A stretch of DNA of 64,000 nucleotides, taken from assembly GCF_007995015.1 (NCBI RefSeq), contig NZ_VORB01000009.1, positions 1-64,000 on the forward strand. The letters are read 5' to 3'. Below, piece by piece: positions 43,848 through 53,274 of this stretch (position 1 is the first letter of the stretch; every line of letters starts with the position of its first letter). Origin of the DNA: Luteibaculum oceani. GTDB taxonomy: Bacteria; Bacteroidota; Bacteroidia; Flavobacteriales_D; Luteibaculaceae. The position numbers were made by a program, and so were the translations under genes. The notes under the pieces are model-generated. The model was not told the origin of the DNA. It searched no databases and saw nothing but the letters and a program-made list of their open reading frames with translations.

Positions 43848-44291
43848 TTAATTTTCTGCCAAATGTTGTTCGTTAAAACTAATCATCCAGTTTACTCCAA
43901 ATTTATCGGTGCAGGTCCCAAAATAGTCGCCCCAAAAGGTTTTTTGCATGGGCATGCTTACCTTTCCATCCTTGCTAAGTGCATTAAAAATTCGGTCTGC
44001 TTCTTCTTGGCTTTCGGCACCTAAAGAAAGACTAAAGCTGTTACCCTGTTGGTAATTTGGAGCCCATTCTCCGCCCACATCACTGGCCATTATTTTACTT
44101 CCGTCGGGTAGGGAATAGGTCATGTGCATTATTTGGTCTTTGTTGCTGTCGTCTACGTTAAATCCAGCTTGAGGAGGCATGTCTGCATATTTACCTACAA
44201 AGTCGAAACTCCCACCGATGTGCTCCTTGTAGTAATGCATAGCCTCATGGCAATTGCCGTTGAAATACAAATAGGGGTGTAATCCTTTCAT
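43848..44291 (-). CDS. VOC superfamily protein (PhnB/DUF1428-like glyoxalase fold)
   Basis: The 147-residue protein opens GLHPYLYFNGNCHEAMHYYKEHIGG and has HMTYSLPDGSKIMASDVGGEWAP and FWGDYFGTCTDKFGVNWMISFNE. That pattern matches the PhnB-type glyoxalase/bleomycin-resistance fold. Most members are uncharacterised metal-binding homodimers. It is immediately downstream of the DUF1456 gene (4 bp) in a two-gene operon. The specific activity is unknown. Confidence 0.9.
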   Translation of the reverse strand: MKGLHPYLYFNGNCHEAMHYYKEHIGGSFDFVGKYADMPPQAGFNVDDSNKDQIMHMTYSLPDGSKIMASDVGGEWAPNYQQGNSFSLSLGAESQEEADRIFNALSKDGKVSMPMQKTFWGDYFGTCTDKFGVNWMISFNEQHLAEN

Positions 44292-44295
44292 AGTC

Positions 44296-44751
44296 TTATT
44301 TTTTGGTGTTTAAAGCACGAAGGAAATTGCGTAAAAATTGATCCTTGCACTCCCTGTAATGTTTGTGTCCGGGCTTTCTAAAAAAAGCATTTACCTCGTG
44401 CTTGCTAAATTCTAAATCCACTTTTTTCATGATATCTACAATATCGTCATCGGTTAGCTGAAGCGCAATTTTTAGTTTTCTTAGGATGAGGTTATTGTTT
44501 AGTTGACTTTCTGCTTTGGGGGCTTCACCCTCCTTAGGGCCTCTTTTAAGGGTAATTAGCCCATTTAAAAAATGCGCCAGTTTTTTATCGTTTAAAGGTT
44601 GGAAATTTTCGGCATCGTCTTTGGCCAGGAAGTTCTGAATATCTTCAACTGTGGTCTCAAAATCCCCCAGGCTAAATATCTTCAGCATTTTCTCATCGCT
44701 GTAATTGTAGGTATATCTAATGCTTCGCAGTATGTAGTTATTGTTCATCAT
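44296..44751 (-). CDS. DUF1456 family protein (YehS-like)
   Basis: The 151-residue protein has two DUF1456 repeats. NNYILRSIRYTYNYSDEKMLKIFSLGDF and NNLILRKLKIALQLTDDDIVDIMKKVDLEF each contain the LRxxRyxxxxxD pattern. FLNGLITLKRGPKEG and FFRKPGHKHYRECKDQFLRNFLRAL are conserved ends. Function unknown; possibly nucleic-acid or protein binding. I use the upstream ATG of two adjacent ATGs. It is operonic with the VOC protein gene. Confidence 0.92.
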   Translation of the reverse strand: MMNNNYILRSIRYTYNYSDEKMLKIFSLGDFETTVEDIQNFLAKDDAENFQPLNDKKLAHFLNGLITLKRGPKEGEAPKAESQLNNNLILRKLKIALQLTDDDIVDIMKKVDLEFSKHEVNAFFRKPGHKHYRECKDQFLRNFLRALNTKK

Positions 44752-44880
44752 GGCCTTGCTACAGGTTTTTGCTTTGTGAAATTCTCGCCTCTAAAAAAGG
44801 GTTAAAACTACCATTTAATATTCTTTTCAGGGCTTATAAATGTACTTTTAGCGCCCATTTAAGCTTCAATATTTTTAGAT

Positions 44881-46014
44881 ATGACTAAGCGTCAAATCAT
44901 CGTGGTGTTATCCACGATTGGAATTCTTCTATTGGCTTTTGCTATTTCCAATTTCCTAGGAAAAGGTAAGGAGCGACCAAAAAAGGAACAAGTTAAAAGT
45001 GTAAGTACTGTTTTTGCAAGCAAAGTTGTCTTAGATAACTCACCGGTAATTCTTGAAAGCACTGGGATTTTGAGAGCCAAAAATCGTTTGGATTTGTTCA
45101 GCGAGGTACAAGGGGTTATGGAATTCGATCAAGGCAGGTTTAGAGAAGGAAATTCTTTTCGCACCGGGGAAACGCTTATCCTAATTCGCAACGAAAGTCA
45201 AACCGCATCCATTATTTCGCAGAGAAGTCAGTTTATAAGCACCCTTACCTCGGTAATGCCAGATATTAGGGTGGATTTTCCGCAAAATTTTAAAGCTTGG
45301 AGCGATTATTTGGAACTGCTTAATCCAGAAAAAGCCTTACCCAATTTACCTGAAACGGAAAACGAAAATCTAAAGTCTTTTCTAACGGGGAGAGGAATTT
45401 ACAGCAGTTTTTATTCTGTAAAAAACGCAGAAATAGTGTTGGCAAAATATAGGCTGCGCGCTCCTTTTAACGGAGTGGTTACCGAAGCATTGGTAGATCC
45501 GGGAACGGTAATAAGACCTGGGCAGAAATTAGGGACATACATACAACCTAACCAGTACGAACTACCCGTTCAAATAAACCTGGCCGAGGTTAAATTTCTG
45601 AGTACAGGAATGGAGGTGATGTTGCAATCGCCTGCCTTGGGAAATAAGGAATGGACAGGGAAAGTAATTAGAATCAATAAAGCAATAGATCCCAACAGCC
45701 AAATGTGCACCATAGTGGTTGGTGTAGAGGGCAGCGACTTAAAGGATGGAATGTTCTTAAATGCGGAGTTACAAGCCCGCGAAATTCCTAACTCCATTAC
45801 ACTACCTCGGTCGGCTATGGTAGATGGCAATGCCGTGTACAAGGTACAGGATAACAAACTGAAATTAACCAGAGTAACGGTGGTTCACAGAGGAGATCAA
45901 GAAGTGATTATTACAGGACTAAAAGAAGGCGAGTGGGTGCTAACTAAAGTTCCTCCTGGTGCATTTGAAGGCATGGAAGTGAAGGTTTATGAGCAAAACA
46001 AGGTAGTAGGATGA
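44881..46014 (+). CDS. RND efflux periplasmic adaptor subunit (MFP)
   Basis: This membrane-fusion protein connects the inner-membrane RND pump to a TolC channel. The 377-residue protein has an uncleaved N-terminal anchor (IIVVLSTIGILLLAFAISNFLG). A lipoyl-like half follows (GVMEFDQGRFREGNSFRTGETL), with a shorter than usual helical hairpin. The second lipoyl half is YRLRAPFNGVVTEALVDPGTVIRPGQKLGTY. A beta-barrel and membrane-proximal domain end in SITLPRSAMVDGNAVYKV. It overlaps the permease gene by 4 bp, heading a three-gene efflux operon. Confidence 0.94.
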   Translation: MTKRQIIVVLSTIGILLLAFAISNFLGKGKERPKKEQVKSVSTVFASKVVLDNSPVILESTGILRAKNRLDLFSEVQGVMEFDQGRFREGNSFRTGETLILIRNESQTASIISQRSQFISTLTSVMPDIRVDFPQNFKAWSDYLELLNPEKALPNLPETENENLKSFLTGRGIYSSFYSVKNAEIVLAKYRLRAPFNGVVTEALVDPGTVIRPGQKLGTYIQPNQYELPVQINLAEVKFLSTGMEVMLQSPALGNKEWTGKVIRINKAIDPNSQMCTIVVGVEGSDLKDGMFLNAELQAREIPNSITLPRSAMVDGNAVYKVQDNKLKLTRVTVVHRGDQEVIITGLKEGEWVLTKVPPGAFEGMEVKVYEQNKVVG

Positions 46015-49000
46015 AAAAGGTTATCTCTTATTTCATAAAATACCCCGTTGCTGTAAACGTAATCATCTTTGCCTTTGTAATTCTTGGCTTTTTGGGGATG
46101 TCTCGAATGAAATCGAGCTTTTTCCCTTTACAGGAGTCAAAAATCATTAACATTTCAGTGGTATATCCAGGGGCATCTCCGCAAGAAATGGAGGAGGGGG
46201 TAGTTCTTAAAATTGAGAATAATTTAAGAGGTCTGGTAGGGATAGATCGCTTTACTTCTAGTTCTTCTGAGAATAGTGCTAGCATTGTTATAGAGGCTGA
46301 GCAGGGTTACGACATAGATGTGCTGCTGGCAGATGTGAAAAATGCAGTGGATAAGGTTCCTTCTTTTCCAGCTGAAATGGAACCGCCAGTTGTCGCTAAA
46401 CAAGAAACCCTCAATCGTGCTATTTCTATGGTGGTTACCGGCGATGGGGTGGATTTAAAAACCCTTAAAACTGCAGCGCGGAAAATAGAAACCGATCTAC
46501 GTTCTATTGAGGGTATTTCACAGGTAGAGATAAACGGTTTTCCGAGGGAAGAGATTGTTATTTCTGTAAAGGAAGATGTACTGCGTGCTTACAATTTAAG
46601 TTTTACCGAAATAGCACAGGCGGTTGCAAATGCCAATGTGCTCGCCACGGGTGGGTCGGTTAAAACAGCCGAAGAAGAATATTTAATCCGAGTAAAAAAC
46701 AGATCCTACTACGCTAAGGAGTTAGAAGGGGTGGTGGTTAAAGCTTTGCCCAACGGCTCGCGAATTTATTTGGGCGATGTGGCGGTATTACAAGATACGT
46801 GGTCCGAAACTCCAGACCGTTCTTATTTTAATGGGAATCCATCGGTAAATATCGAGGTAAACACCACCAATAGAGAAGATTTAGTAGATGCTGCAAATAA
46901 AACCTTGGCTTATGTTGAGGAGTACAATAAAACGCAACAAAATTTAAGGCTAGAGGTCACCAGTAACCGTAGTATTACCATTATTCAACGTACAGAGCTA
47001 CTTCTTAAAAACGGGATACAAGGGGTAATCTTGGTACTTTTCTTTCTTTCACTGTTTTTGCGTCCCAGATTAGCATTTTGGGTTGCGTTTGGCCTGCCCA
47101 TTTCCTTTTTGGGAATGTTTATGCTGGTAAATTACCTGGATGTAACCATAAATGTATTGTCGCTGTTTGGGATGATCATTGTAATTGGAATCCTCGTAGA
47201 CGACGGTATTGTTATCGCCGAAAACATCTTTCATCATTACGAGCAGGGGAAGTCGAGAATAAAGGCAGCTATTGACGGAACCTTGGAGGTGATACCAGCA
47301 ATTACCTCGGCCATATTAACTACGATTATTGCCTTTAGTACCTTCTTCTTTTTAGAGGGACGCATAGGGGAGTTCTTTATGGAGGTAACCATAGTGGTTA
47401 TGCTAACCCTAGGGTTCTCGCTTTTAGAGGCCTTTGTCATCCTTCCTGCCCACGTGGCACACTCGTCGGTGCTTACATCCAAGCAAAAAACCTACAAGTT
47501 TAATGTATGGGGAGATAGAATGATGGACGCCATGCGCGACCGTCTCTATTTACCCTTGTTGAATTGGAGTTTACGCTACAAATCGCTTGCTTTTGCCATT
47601 GCTATTGGGGTACTACTCATTACGGTAGGGGCCATGCGTGGGGGAATTATTCGAGGAACTTTTTTCCCGAGTATTTCATCGGATAGGGTGGCGGTAACTT
47701 TAACCATGCCTCAAGGAGTGAATCCGGCCGAAACCGATTCCATTATTACAGAAGTAGAGAAAGCGGCTTGGGAGGTGAACAGGGAATTTACCGAAAAGCA
47801 GACTGGTAACAAACAGGTGGTTGAAAACATTATTAAACGGGTGGGGCCAGGTACCGCCAAGGCAACGCTAACCATGAATTTACTTCCCGGTGAGGAAAGA
47901 GATTTTTCTGCTCCAGAAATAGCGGGTGCTCTTTTTGAAAAGGTAGGTGAAATTCCTGGTGCCGAAAGTTTCATCATCGATGGAGGATCTAGCTTCGGAG
48001 GTAAACCCGTTGCGGTTTCCTTGTTGGGGAATAATATATCGGAATTAAAGGCTGCCAAAGAAGAGGTTAAGCAATATCTAAAAGACAATCCCCGCTTGCG
48101 CGATGTGCAGGATAACGATCCCAAGGGGATTAAAGAAATTCGCTTAACGCTAAATGAAAAAGCCTACAATTTAGGATTGAATTTAAGGTCTGTAGTTTCA
48201 CAGGTTAGGGCCGCATTTAATGGTATGCAAGTCCAGCGGTTTCAGCGTGGCGAAGATGAAATTATCGTTTGGGTTCGTTATGGATTAGAGGGAAGGTCTT
48301 CGCTTAAAGACCTAGAAAAAATGCGCATAGTAACGCCAACTGGAGCCCGAATTCCCCTGCAAGAATTAGCTACCTATAAAATTGAGCGTGGAGAGATTTC
48401 TATAAATCACCTCGATGGAAAACGAGAAATTCAAGTTAATGCAGATCTAAAAAATCCAAAGGAAAGTGCAACCGATATTGTAAGCACTTTGCGCAATGAG
48501 GTAATGCCAGAGATTATTTCTAAATATCCCAGCGTTTCGGCATTGTATGAGGGGCAGAATAGGGAAGCGGCCAAAACTCAAAATTCGGCTGGAGCTGTTT
48601 TACCTATCATTCTTCTCTTAATCTACATTGTTATAGCCTTTACGTTTAGGTCTTATAGCCAACCCTTGTTATTGTTGGTAATGATTCCATTTGCTTTTAT
48701 TGGGGTAGGATGGGGGCATTACATCCACGATTTTCCGGTAAACATCCTTTCTATGTTGGGAATCATCGCCCTGATAGGAATTGTGGTAAACGATGGCTTG
48801 GTATTTATATCCAAGTTCAATGGGTTTTTGAAAGATGGGATGCCGTTTAATGAGGCGCTTATCGAGGCAGGTAAGTCTAGGTTTAGAGCTATCTTTTTAA
48901 CCTCGGTAACTACCATAGCCGGATTATCGCCATTAATTTTTGAGACCAGTAGGCAGGCACAATTTTTAATTCCCATGGCTATTTCCATTGCATACGGAAT

Positions 49001-49169
49001 TGGAGTAGCCACCATTTTAACATTGGTAATGTTACCCATGCTATTGGCCCTTAGTAACTCCATAAAGTGTTTGTTTCATAAAATTTGGCACAACGAGTGG
49101 CCAAAACCCGAAGAGGTTGAGCGTGCGGTGAAAGAAATTAAATCGATAGAAGATGGTACTGAAGATTAA
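46011..49169 (+). CDS. RND efflux permease (AcrB/HAE family)
   Basis: The 1052-residue inner-membrane proton-driven antiporter has full length with 12 transmembrane helices in two duplicated halves separated by large periplasmic domains. The proton-relay aspartates of TM4 are visible in IVIGILVDDGIVIAENIFHHYEQG. The matching helix of the second half reads LIGIVVNDGLVFISKFNGFL. VVYPGASPQEMEEGVV opens the porter domain. Substrates (drugs, detergents, lipids) cannot be predicted. It is sandwiched between its adaptor and TolC genes, so a complete tripartite pump is encoded. Confidence 0.96.
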   Translation: MKKVISYFIKYPVAVNVIIFAFVILGFLGMSRMKSSFFPLQESKIINISVVYPGASPQEMEEGVVLKIENNLRGLVGIDRFTSSSSENSASIVIEAEQGYDIDVLLADVKNAVDKVPSFPAEMEPPVVAKQETLNRAISMVVTGDGVDLKTLKTAARKIETDLRSIEGISQVEINGFPREEIVISVKEDVLRAYNLSFTEIAQAVANANVLATGGSVKTAEEEYLIRVKNRSYYAKELEGVVVKALPNGSRIYLGDVAVLQDTWSETPDRSYFNGNPSVNIEVNTTNREDLVDAANKTLAYVEEYNKTQQNLRLEVTSNRSITIIQRTELLLKNGIQGVILVLFFLSLFLRPRLAFWVAFGLPISFLGMFMLVNYLDVTINVLSLFGMIIVIGILVDDGIVIAENIFHHYEQGKSRIKAAIDGTLEVIPAITSAILTTIIAFSTFFFLEGRIGEFFMEVTIVVMLTLGFSLLEAFVILPAHVAHSSVLTSKQKTYKFNVWGDRMMDAMRDRLYLPLLNWSLRYKSLAFAIAIGVLLITVGAMRGGIIRGTFFPSISSDRVAVTLTMPQGVNPAETDSIITEVEKAAWEVNREFTEKQTGNKQVVENIIKRVGPGTAKATLTMNLLPGEERDFSAPEIAGALFEKVGEIPGAESFIIDGGSSFGGKPVAVSLLGNNISELKAAKEEVKQYLKDNPRLRDVQDNDPKGIKEIRLTLNEKAYNLGLNLRSVVSQVRAAFNGMQVQRFQRGEDEIIVWVRYGLEGRSSLKDLEKMRIVTPTGARIPLQELATYKIERGEISINHLDGKREIQVNADLKNPKESATDIVSTLRNEVMPEIISKYPSVSALYEGQNREAAKTQNSAGAVLPIILLLIYIVIAFTFRSYSQPLLLLVMIPFAFIGVGWGHYIHDFPVNILSMLGIIALIGIVVNDGLVFISKFNGFLKDGMPFNEALIEAGKSRFRAIFLTSVTTIAGLSPLIFETSRQAQFLIPMAISIAYGIGVATILTLVMLPMLLALSNSIKCLFHKIWHNEWPKPEEVERAVKEIKSIEDGTED

Positions 49170-50454
49170 AGCCCTAGTAATTGGATTTTTGTTGATTGGG
49201 CTTTCTGCATTAGGACAGTCCAAACTTTTGTTTGATGAAGCCCTAGAAAAGTTGCTTTTGCAAAACTATGATATCCAGGTGCAGGTGTTGAGCAAACAAA
49301 TTGCGGAGAATACGGCCAGCAAGCTTAATAATAATTATCTACCTACATTATCTGTTGATGCTGGAGGGGGCTGGACCTACTTTGGCGGAGAAAACCGATT
49401 GGAAGACAGAACCATAGAACTAGATCCCAACGCTTCTTATACCTACGATGCAGCCTTGAGTTTGAACTATATCATTTTTAATGGCTTCGGAAGGAAATAC
49501 CAATTAAAGATTAACGAGGAAAACTTAGCCCTTGCCGAGGCGGAATATAGACTGCTCATTCAGAATAGCATTTTAGAGCTTGGAAGGATTTATTACGAAG
49601 TTGCTTTTTTGGAGGAAAATGTTGCACTCCTGGAGTCTTCCATGGAAATAAGCAAGGATAGATTGCTACGAGCATCCTATGGCTTTGAATACGGTCGAAA
49701 CAGTAGGGTGGATGTATTAAATGCTAAAGTAGATTTTAATCAAGATAGCATCGCTTTTTTAAATGGTAAGTTAGATTTTGAAAATGCACTGAGGAATTTA
49801 AATCTGCTTATGGGCGATTCCATTGAGGCAGCATATCAGTTAGAAAAGCAGGTGCAGATAGATAGCACCTTGGATTTGGGAACCGTATTAGAGGTTGCAC
49901 AAGATCAAAACTTAGAATTGGCTATAAACGAGCATAATTATTTGAACAGTAAATATGCCCTAGCTAATTCTAGAGCCCCTTGGATGCCGACTTTAAGTGC
50001 AAATGCAGGATATAATTATCGTGGTTCCGAAGACCCTAACGGTGCCTTTTTGAAGGGGTCGGAAAGATTGGGACCTCAAGCGGGGATTAGGTTGACCTGG
50101 AACGTGTTTAACGGGCAGAATATAGTAAACCAGCAAAATGCTAAGCTGCGCCTACAACAGGCAGAAGTAAGGCAAAAGCAAATAAAGCAGCAGGTAAAAG
50201 CACAGGCTTATAATGCTTTTAGTTTGTATAAAAATGCCATGGCGGTATTACAAGCCCAGGAAGACAATGTTGCCACTGCAGAGCGAAATTTTGTACGCAG
50301 TAAAGAAGCGCTTAATCTGGGGCAAATCACCAATGCCGAATACCGATCTGCTCAGTTAAATTATTTGCAGGCCATGCAAAATAGAAGCAAGGCCAAGTAC
50401 GATACCAAAAATGCAGAGCTACAGGTTTATGCTATTATGGGAGAGTTAAAGTAA
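49153..50454 (+). CDS. TolC-like outer membrane efflux protein
   Basis: The 433-residue precursor has a signal peptide (IKALVIGFLLIGLSALGQS). Two OEP repeats form the coiled-coil barrel: EALEKLLLQNYDIQVQVLSKQIAENTASKLNNNYLPTLSV-type entry, and LRLQQAEVRQKQIKQQVKAQAYNAFSLY, the latter helical and rich in Gln and Ala. RSKEALNLGQITNAEYRSAQLNYLQA is the conserved end motif. It forms the trimeric outer-membrane exit duct of the pump. It overlaps the permease gene by 17 bp, so it is co-translated. Confidence 0.94.
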   Translation: MVLKIKALVIGFLLIGLSALGQSKLLFDEALEKLLLQNYDIQVQVLSKQIAENTASKLNNNYLPTLSVDAGGGWTYFGGENRLEDRTIELDPNASYTYDAALSLNYIIFNGFGRKYQLKINEENLALAEAEYRLLIQNSILELGRIYYEVAFLEENVALLESSMEISKDRLLRASYGFEYGRNSRVDVLNAKVDFNQDSIAFLNGKLDFENALRNLNLLMGDSIEAAYQLEKQVQIDSTLDLGTVLEVAQDQNLELAINEHNYLNSKYALANSRAPWMPTLSANAGYNYRGSEDPNGAFLKGSERLGPQAGIRLTWNVFNGQNIVNQQNAKLRLQQAEVRQKQIKQQVKAQAYNAFSLYKNAMAVLQAQEDNVATAERNFVRSKEALNLGQITNAEYRSAQLNYLQAMQNRSKAKYDTKNAELQVYAIMGELK

Positions 50455-50514
50455 AATAGATTGCTGTATAGCTAGCTTGGATTTGGGGTCTGCTCAAAAC
50501 CTAGTTTTGATAAA

Positions 50515-50545
50515 CAAAAAAGCCGGCGCTAAGCCGGCTTTTTCA
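50515..50545. terminator. Bidirectional intrinsic terminator
   Basis: A 7-bp GC stem AGCCGGC (50521-50527) pairs with GCCGGCT (50533-50539) with a 5-nt loop. It is flanked by A's on the left and T's on the right, so it can terminate both the efflux operon (plus) and mscL (minus), whose ends face each other here. Confidence 0.88.
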
Positions 50546-50968
50546 CTATTGCTGTTTCTTAAGCAGGTCTCGGATTTCACCGAGAAGAACTTCTTCTTTA
50601 CTTGGCGCAGGTGGTGCTTTTGGAGCTTCTTCTTTAGGTTTCTCCATTTTCTCCTTCATCTTGTTGTATCCTTTTACTACCATGAAGATACAGAAGGCTA
50701 CAATTACGAAAGTAATAATGGTGTTAATAAAGTTACCGTAGGTAATGGCTACCTCGGCGATAGCCTCTTCGCCTTCACCACTGGCTTCTTGAATTACATA
50801 TTTAAGTTCGGAAAAATCTACACCTCCCAGCATTTTCCCAATGGGGGGCATAAGGACGTCATTTACTAATGATTTAACAATGGCTCCAAAATAGGTGGCC
50901 ATAATTAAACCGACAGCCATGTCAATTACATTGCCTTTAGCAATGAACTTTTTAAACTCTTGTAGCAT
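50546..50968 (-). CDS. mscL: Large-conductance mechanosensitive channel MscL
   Basis: The 140-residue homopentameric inner-membrane channel opens under membrane tension to relieve hypo-osmotic shock. The N-terminal FKKFIAKGNVIDMAVGLIMATYFGAIVKSLVNDVLMPPIG is the canonical S1/TM1 region with the constriction-site glycines. TM2 (FINTIITFVIVAFCIFMVV) is followed by a basic linker and a proline- and lysine-rich C-terminal helix bundle. Length is normal. The gene is single and separated from serA by 158 bp. Confidence 0.97.
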   Translation of the reverse strand: MLQEFKKFIAKGNVIDMAVGLIMATYFGAIVKSLVNDVLMPPIGKMLGGVDFSELKYVIQEASGEGEEAIAEVAITYGNFINTIITFVIVAFCIFMVVKGYNKMKEKMEKPKEEAPKAPPAPSKEEVLLGEIRDLLKKQQ

Positions 50969-51073
50969 AACGGGTTGATTTAAGTTTAGACCAAATTAAA
51001 TTTTCCCTTTGTGCAAAAAGCTGATATGCATTATGATTTTGCGCAGTTAATAATGAGTTGGATGGAGTGGAAT

Positions 51074-51106
51074 CAAAAAAGGCCCATCCATGCGGATGAG
51101 CCTTCC
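51074..51106 (-). terminator. Intrinsic terminator after serA
   Basis: On the minus strand AAGGCTCATCC pairs with GGATGGGCCTT (one G-U) around a 4-nt loop, and TTTTTTGATT follows. It ends the serC-serA operon. Confidence 0.85.
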
Positions 51107-51126
51107 CTATTTAATTTGTTAAGCTA

Positions 51127-52095
51127 TTAAGCTTTTACCAAAAGGTGCTCCTTGATTAGGTCAGCCAGTTCGGTTCCAATTCTATCTTGAGCCTCAACGG
51201 TTGCAGCTCCAATGTGTGGGGTTGCCGCAATTTTTGGGTGCTTTAGTAATGCCTCGTTTGGAGTAGGTTCGTTTTCGTATACGTCTAACGCCGCTCCAGC
51301 AATTTCACCTGCGTCTAAGGCTTTTAAAAGTGCCTCTTCGTCTACAGATCCACCTCTAGCAGAGTTAATGATAAACGCCGTGTTTTTCATTTTAGCTAGT
51401 TCAGCGGTTCCCAATACAGCTTCACCATTCTCTTGCTTAGGAACGTGTAAACTGATAAAGTCAGACTCCTTAATAAGGGTTTCTTTATCACATTTATCCA
51501 ATGTTACTGTTAGGTCCCCAGCTCCATGGATATGCAACTTAATGTCTACTGAATTCGAAGATCTGTCGTTGTATAAAACTTTCATACCCAATCCTAGGGC
51601 ATAAGAAGCTAAAGCCTGACCGATTCTCCCCATTCCAATGATACCAAGAGTTTTACCTCTTAATTCGGTTCCTTTACCGTACTTTTTCTTAAGTACTTTA
51701 AAGTCGGCAACTCCATTTTGTGGCATGTATAGGTGAGAGTCGTATAGGAAACGCGCAAGGCTAAACATTTTTCCTACAACGATTTCTGCTACAGAAAGAC
51801 TAGATGCGGCTGGAGTGTTAACCACAACCTTACCTTTCTCTCTTGCGTATGCAACGTCGATATTGTCCATACCAACACCACCTCTACCAATTAATTTTAG
51901 GTTAGGGCAAGCGTCAATTAGGTCTTTTCTTACTGTAGTTGCCGAACGAACTAAAAGTGCTGCTACATCTTCTTTGTTGATGTAATCTATAAGGTCGCTC
52001 TGTTCTACCTTATCGGTAATAACAGTAAATCCAGCCTCTTTTAGTGCCGCTTCTCCACTTGGAGATATTCCGTCGTTCGCTAATACTTTCATCAT
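51127..52095 (-). CDS. serA: D-3-phosphoglycerate dehydrogenase (short form)
   Basis: This NAD-dependent enzyme catalyses the first step of serine synthesis (3-phosphoglycerate to phosphohydroxypyruvate). The 322-residue D-2-hydroxyacid dehydrogenase has a Rossmann motif GKTLGIIGMGRIGQALA, with IIKSARGG-like INSARGGSVDEEAL and the catalytic His in TPHIGAATVEAQ. It lacks the C-terminal ACT regulatory domain of long SerA proteins, so it is probably not serine-inhibited in the same way. It follows serC by 6 bp in one operon, which confirms the pathway. Confidence 0.94.
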   Translation of the reverse strand: MMKVLANDGISPSGEAALKEAGFTVITDKVEQSDLIDYINKEDVAALLVRSATTVRKDLIDACPNLKLIGRGGVGMDNIDVAYAREKGKVVVNTPAASSLSVAEIVVGKMFSLARFLYDSHLYMPQNGVADFKVLKKKYGKGTELRGKTLGIIGMGRIGQALASYALGLGMKVLYNDRSSNSVDIKLHIHGAGDLTVTLDKCDKETLIKESDFISLHVPKQENGEAVLGTAELAKMKNTAFIINSARGGSVDEEALLKALDAGEIAGAALDVYENEPTPNEALLKHPKIAATPHIGAATVEAQDRIGTELADLIKEHLLVKA

Positions 52096-52101
52096 TTATA
52101 A

Positions 52102-53184
52102 TTATGCTTTTACAGAAACTTTTTCTTCAAATTCTTGCATCACCTTTACCAGCGCTTGTACACTTTCTAATGGTAAAGCGTTGTACATAGATGCTCTATA
52201 TCCTCCAACAGAACGGTGTCCGTTGATTCCGCTGATACCCGCTTCCTTCCACATGCTATCGAATAACTCTTTGTGCGTGTCGTCTACAAGGTTAAACGTG
52301 GCATTCATTTTACTTCTGTCTTCTACTGCAGTGTAACCCACAAACAATGGGTTTCTGTCGATTTCCGCGTACATAGCTGCCGCTTTCTCTGCATTGATTT
52401 TCTCAATTGCAGGAACTCCACCTAGATTCTTTAACCAGTCTAGAGTTAACATAGAAACATAGATAGGGAATACAGGAGGCGTATTATACATAGACTCCTT
52501 ATCGATGTGCAGTTGGTAATCTAACATCGAAGGGATGGTTCTACCTGTTTTACCTAAAAGGTCTTTGTTTACAATAAACAGGGTAGTTCCAGCAGGTCCC
52601 ATGTTCTTTTGTGCTCCTGCGTAAATCATAGCGTAATCGCTAACATTTACCGGTCTGCTGAAGATGTCAGAAGACATATCGGCGATAATAGGCACTGGAG
52701 ATTTAGGAATCTCTGGGTATTGGGTTCCGTATATGGTGTTGTTTGTAGTAATATGCAGGAAATCTGCGTCGGCTGGAATGTTAAATCCTTTTGGAATGTA
52801 CTTGAACCCATCGTCTTCGCTGCTTGCAACTACCTCGATGTTTCCAACCAATTTTGCTTCTTTAATGGCCTTTTTAGCCCAAGTTCCGGTGTTTACATAT
52901 ACCGCTTTTCCATCTTTAGAAAGGTAGTTTAATGCAGCAGTGTAAAATCCTAAGCTAGCACCTCCTTGTAAGAAAAGGATCTCGTAGTTAGCCGGTACAT
53001 TTAATAGCTCTCTAACCAGGTTCTGCGCTTTTTCCATTACCGCAACTACGTTTTTAGAACGGTGCGAAATTTCAATTAGCGAAAGGTTTAAATCATCGAA
53101 GTTTACTACTGCTTCTGAGGCTTTCTTTAAAACCTCTTGAGGTAGAATACAAGGACCTGCGCTAAAGTTGTGTACTTTTTTCAT
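52102..53184 (-). CDS. serC: Phosphoserine aminotransferase
   Basis: The 360-residue PLP-dependent class V aminotransferase converts phosphohydroxypyruvate to phosphoserine, and in some organisms serves the pyridoxine pathway. It opens VHNFSAGPCILPQEVLKKASE. The substrate and PLP loops include ILFLQGGASLGFYTAALNY. The Schiff-base lysine lies in MIYAGAQKNMGPAGTTLFIV (about residue 197), and GINGHRSVGGYRASMYNALPLE closes the active site. It is transcribed with serA downstream. Confidence 0.96.
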   Translation of the reverse strand: MKKVHNFSAGPCILPQEVLKKASEAVVNFDDLNLSLIEISHRSKNVVAVMEKAQNLVRELLNVPANYEILFLQGGASLGFYTAALNYLSKDGKAVYVNTGTWAKKAIKEAKLVGNIEVVASSEDDGFKYIPKGFNIPADADFLHITTNNTIYGTQYPEIPKSPVPIIADMSSDIFSRPVNVSDYAMIYAGAQKNMGPAGTTLFIVNKDLLGKTGRTIPSMLDYQLHIDKESMYNTPPVFPIYVSMLTLDWLKNLGGVPAIEKINAEKAAAMYAEIDRNPLFVGYTAVEDRSKMNATFNLVDDTHKELFDSMWKEAGISGINGHRSVGGYRASMYNALPLESVQALVKVMQEFEEKVSVKA

Positions 53185-53274
53185 GAAACCTGATTTTTTG
53201 TGTCTATTTAATGTATGGCAAAGGTTATAAATAAATTTCTTGTGCTAAAAGAATATTCTTAATTCTCACAATTC